From positions 261,112 through 325,111 of the forward strand of contig JBBFLD010000002.1 in assembly GCA_037481715.1 (NCBI GenBank): a stretch of DNA of 64,000 bases, given 5' to 3'. Of the stretch, positions 63,835 to 64,000 are shown piece by piece. The notes under the pieces were generated by a model. It was not told where the DNA came from and searched no databases. It worked only from the letters and a program-made list of their open reading frames with translations. Source of the DNA: Rosettibacter sp037481715 (lineage in GTDB: Bacteria; Bacteroidota; Ignavibacteria; Ignavibacteriales; Melioribacteraceae). Position numbers and translations under genes: made by a program. The stretch's first letter is position 1. Each line of letters opens with the position of its first letter.

Positions 63835-63908
63835 GCGCCCGTAGCTCAATTGGATAGAGCATCTGACTACGGATCAGAAGGTTGAGGGTTCGAATCCTTC
63901 CGGGCGTA
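63835..63908 (+). tRNA. tRNA-Arg (ACG)
   Basis: A 74-base cloverleaf: acceptor GCGCCCG/CGGGCGT, D arm AGCTC...GAGC, anticodon loop CTACGGA with anticodon ACG (A34 read as inosine), T arm with GGGTTCGAATCC, discriminator A. CCA is not encoded. Confidence 0.97.
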
Positions 63909-63957
63909 CTAAATTTACTAATCTGTTTTAATATTCCTTTCTTTACCACAAACCAGG

Positions 63958-64000
63958 AGGTTGAGGGTTCTTCCAAAGGAATCCCTTTTGGGAGAATCCT
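63958..64000 (+). repeat. Interrupted partial copy of tRNA-Arg 3' half
   Basis: AGGTTGAGGGTTC (63958-63970) repeats tRNA-Arg 63879-63891 exactly, and GAATCCT (63994-64000) repeats the bases that follow in the tRNA. A 23-base piece (63971-63993) with a small hairpin (CCC TTTT GGG) separates them. The copy runs off the window. Confidence 0.55.

Noticed and set aside
63722..63976. 84-codon minus-strand open frame with a GRIRTLNLLIRSQMLYPIELRAH stretch
   Set aside because: It is the antisense translation of tRNA-Arg, a common false gene.

Overview
The window is AT-rich bacterial chromosome, almost all of it on the minus strand. The gene content points to the Ignavibacteria/Chlorobi-Bacteroidota lineage. 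It carries two type IX secretion (T9SS) components, a SprA translocon and a Plug protein, plus a secreted protein with a type A C-terminal sorting domain. Two promoters resemble the Bacteroidota TTG...TAnnTTTG pattern. Strong AGGAGG-type Shine-Dalgarno (SD) sites are also used, which is unlike Flavobacteriia and closer to Ignavibacteria. No species is claimed.

Layout. 1-3.1 kb: N-terminal part of sprA, running off the left edge, with no standard start codon. 3.3-9.3 kb: metabolic genes (phosphatase, CoA-transferase, alanine dehydrogenase-like, 2-hydroxyacid dehydrogenase, nucleoside-gate transporter), with a heptanucleotide tandem array before the alanine dehydrogenase-like gene. 9.4-12 kb: omega-amidase-type nitrilase and a type II NADH dehydrogenase. 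12.2-15.2 kb: thiOSGE under a TPP riboswitch with a readable terminator/antiterminator. 15.6-27.4 kb: a nine-gene nitrate assimilation operon (narK, nitrate reductase fused to its own electron-transfer module, a rubredoxin protein with a degenerate sulfite-reductase-like part, moaA, moaD, moaE, nirB, hemD, nirD). Its leader folds into a long three-way-junction RNA that I cannot assign to a known class.

28-32.3 kb: a metal/cobalamin receptor-like protein without signal peptide, then a nitrogen block (amtB, porin, glnK, amidotransferase). 32.7-39.7 kb: envelope genes (lptD, Gfo/Idh oxidoreductase, T9SS Plug, a TSGGDI-repeat protein, PAP2 phosphatase). 39.7-46.1 kb: an island of secreted proteins rich in Glu/Lys/Ile. 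One of these, a large Ig-like/peptidase protein, is split by an in-frame TAG, and a headless gene remnant lies at the island's upstream end. 46.2-49.1 kb: three-gene proton-translocating transhydrogenase. 49.3-52.7 kb: two-component-system (TCS)-type sensor kinase with a propeller sensor. 52.7-53.3 kb: ribosomal proteins L27 and L21. 53.7 kb: tRNA-Phe. 53.9-58 kb: two DNA methyltransferases with an apparently damaged restriction partner. 58-61.7 kb: argF, arcC and a COG2403-type GTPase. 61.7-63.5 kb: glmS. 63.8 kb: tRNA-Arg.

How the genes work together. NarK imports nitrate, and the fused reductase (Moco supplied partly by MoaA/D/E) makes nitrite. NirBD, whose siroheme precursor comes from HemD, makes ammonium. 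AmtB/GlnK handle external ammonium and nitrogen sensing, and PntAB can supply NADPH. The best candidates for something undescribed are the nitrate-operon leader RNA, the amber-split secreted peptidase island, the degenerate sulfite-reductase/rubredoxin protein, and interrupted partial tRNA copies lying just downstream of both tRNA genes.
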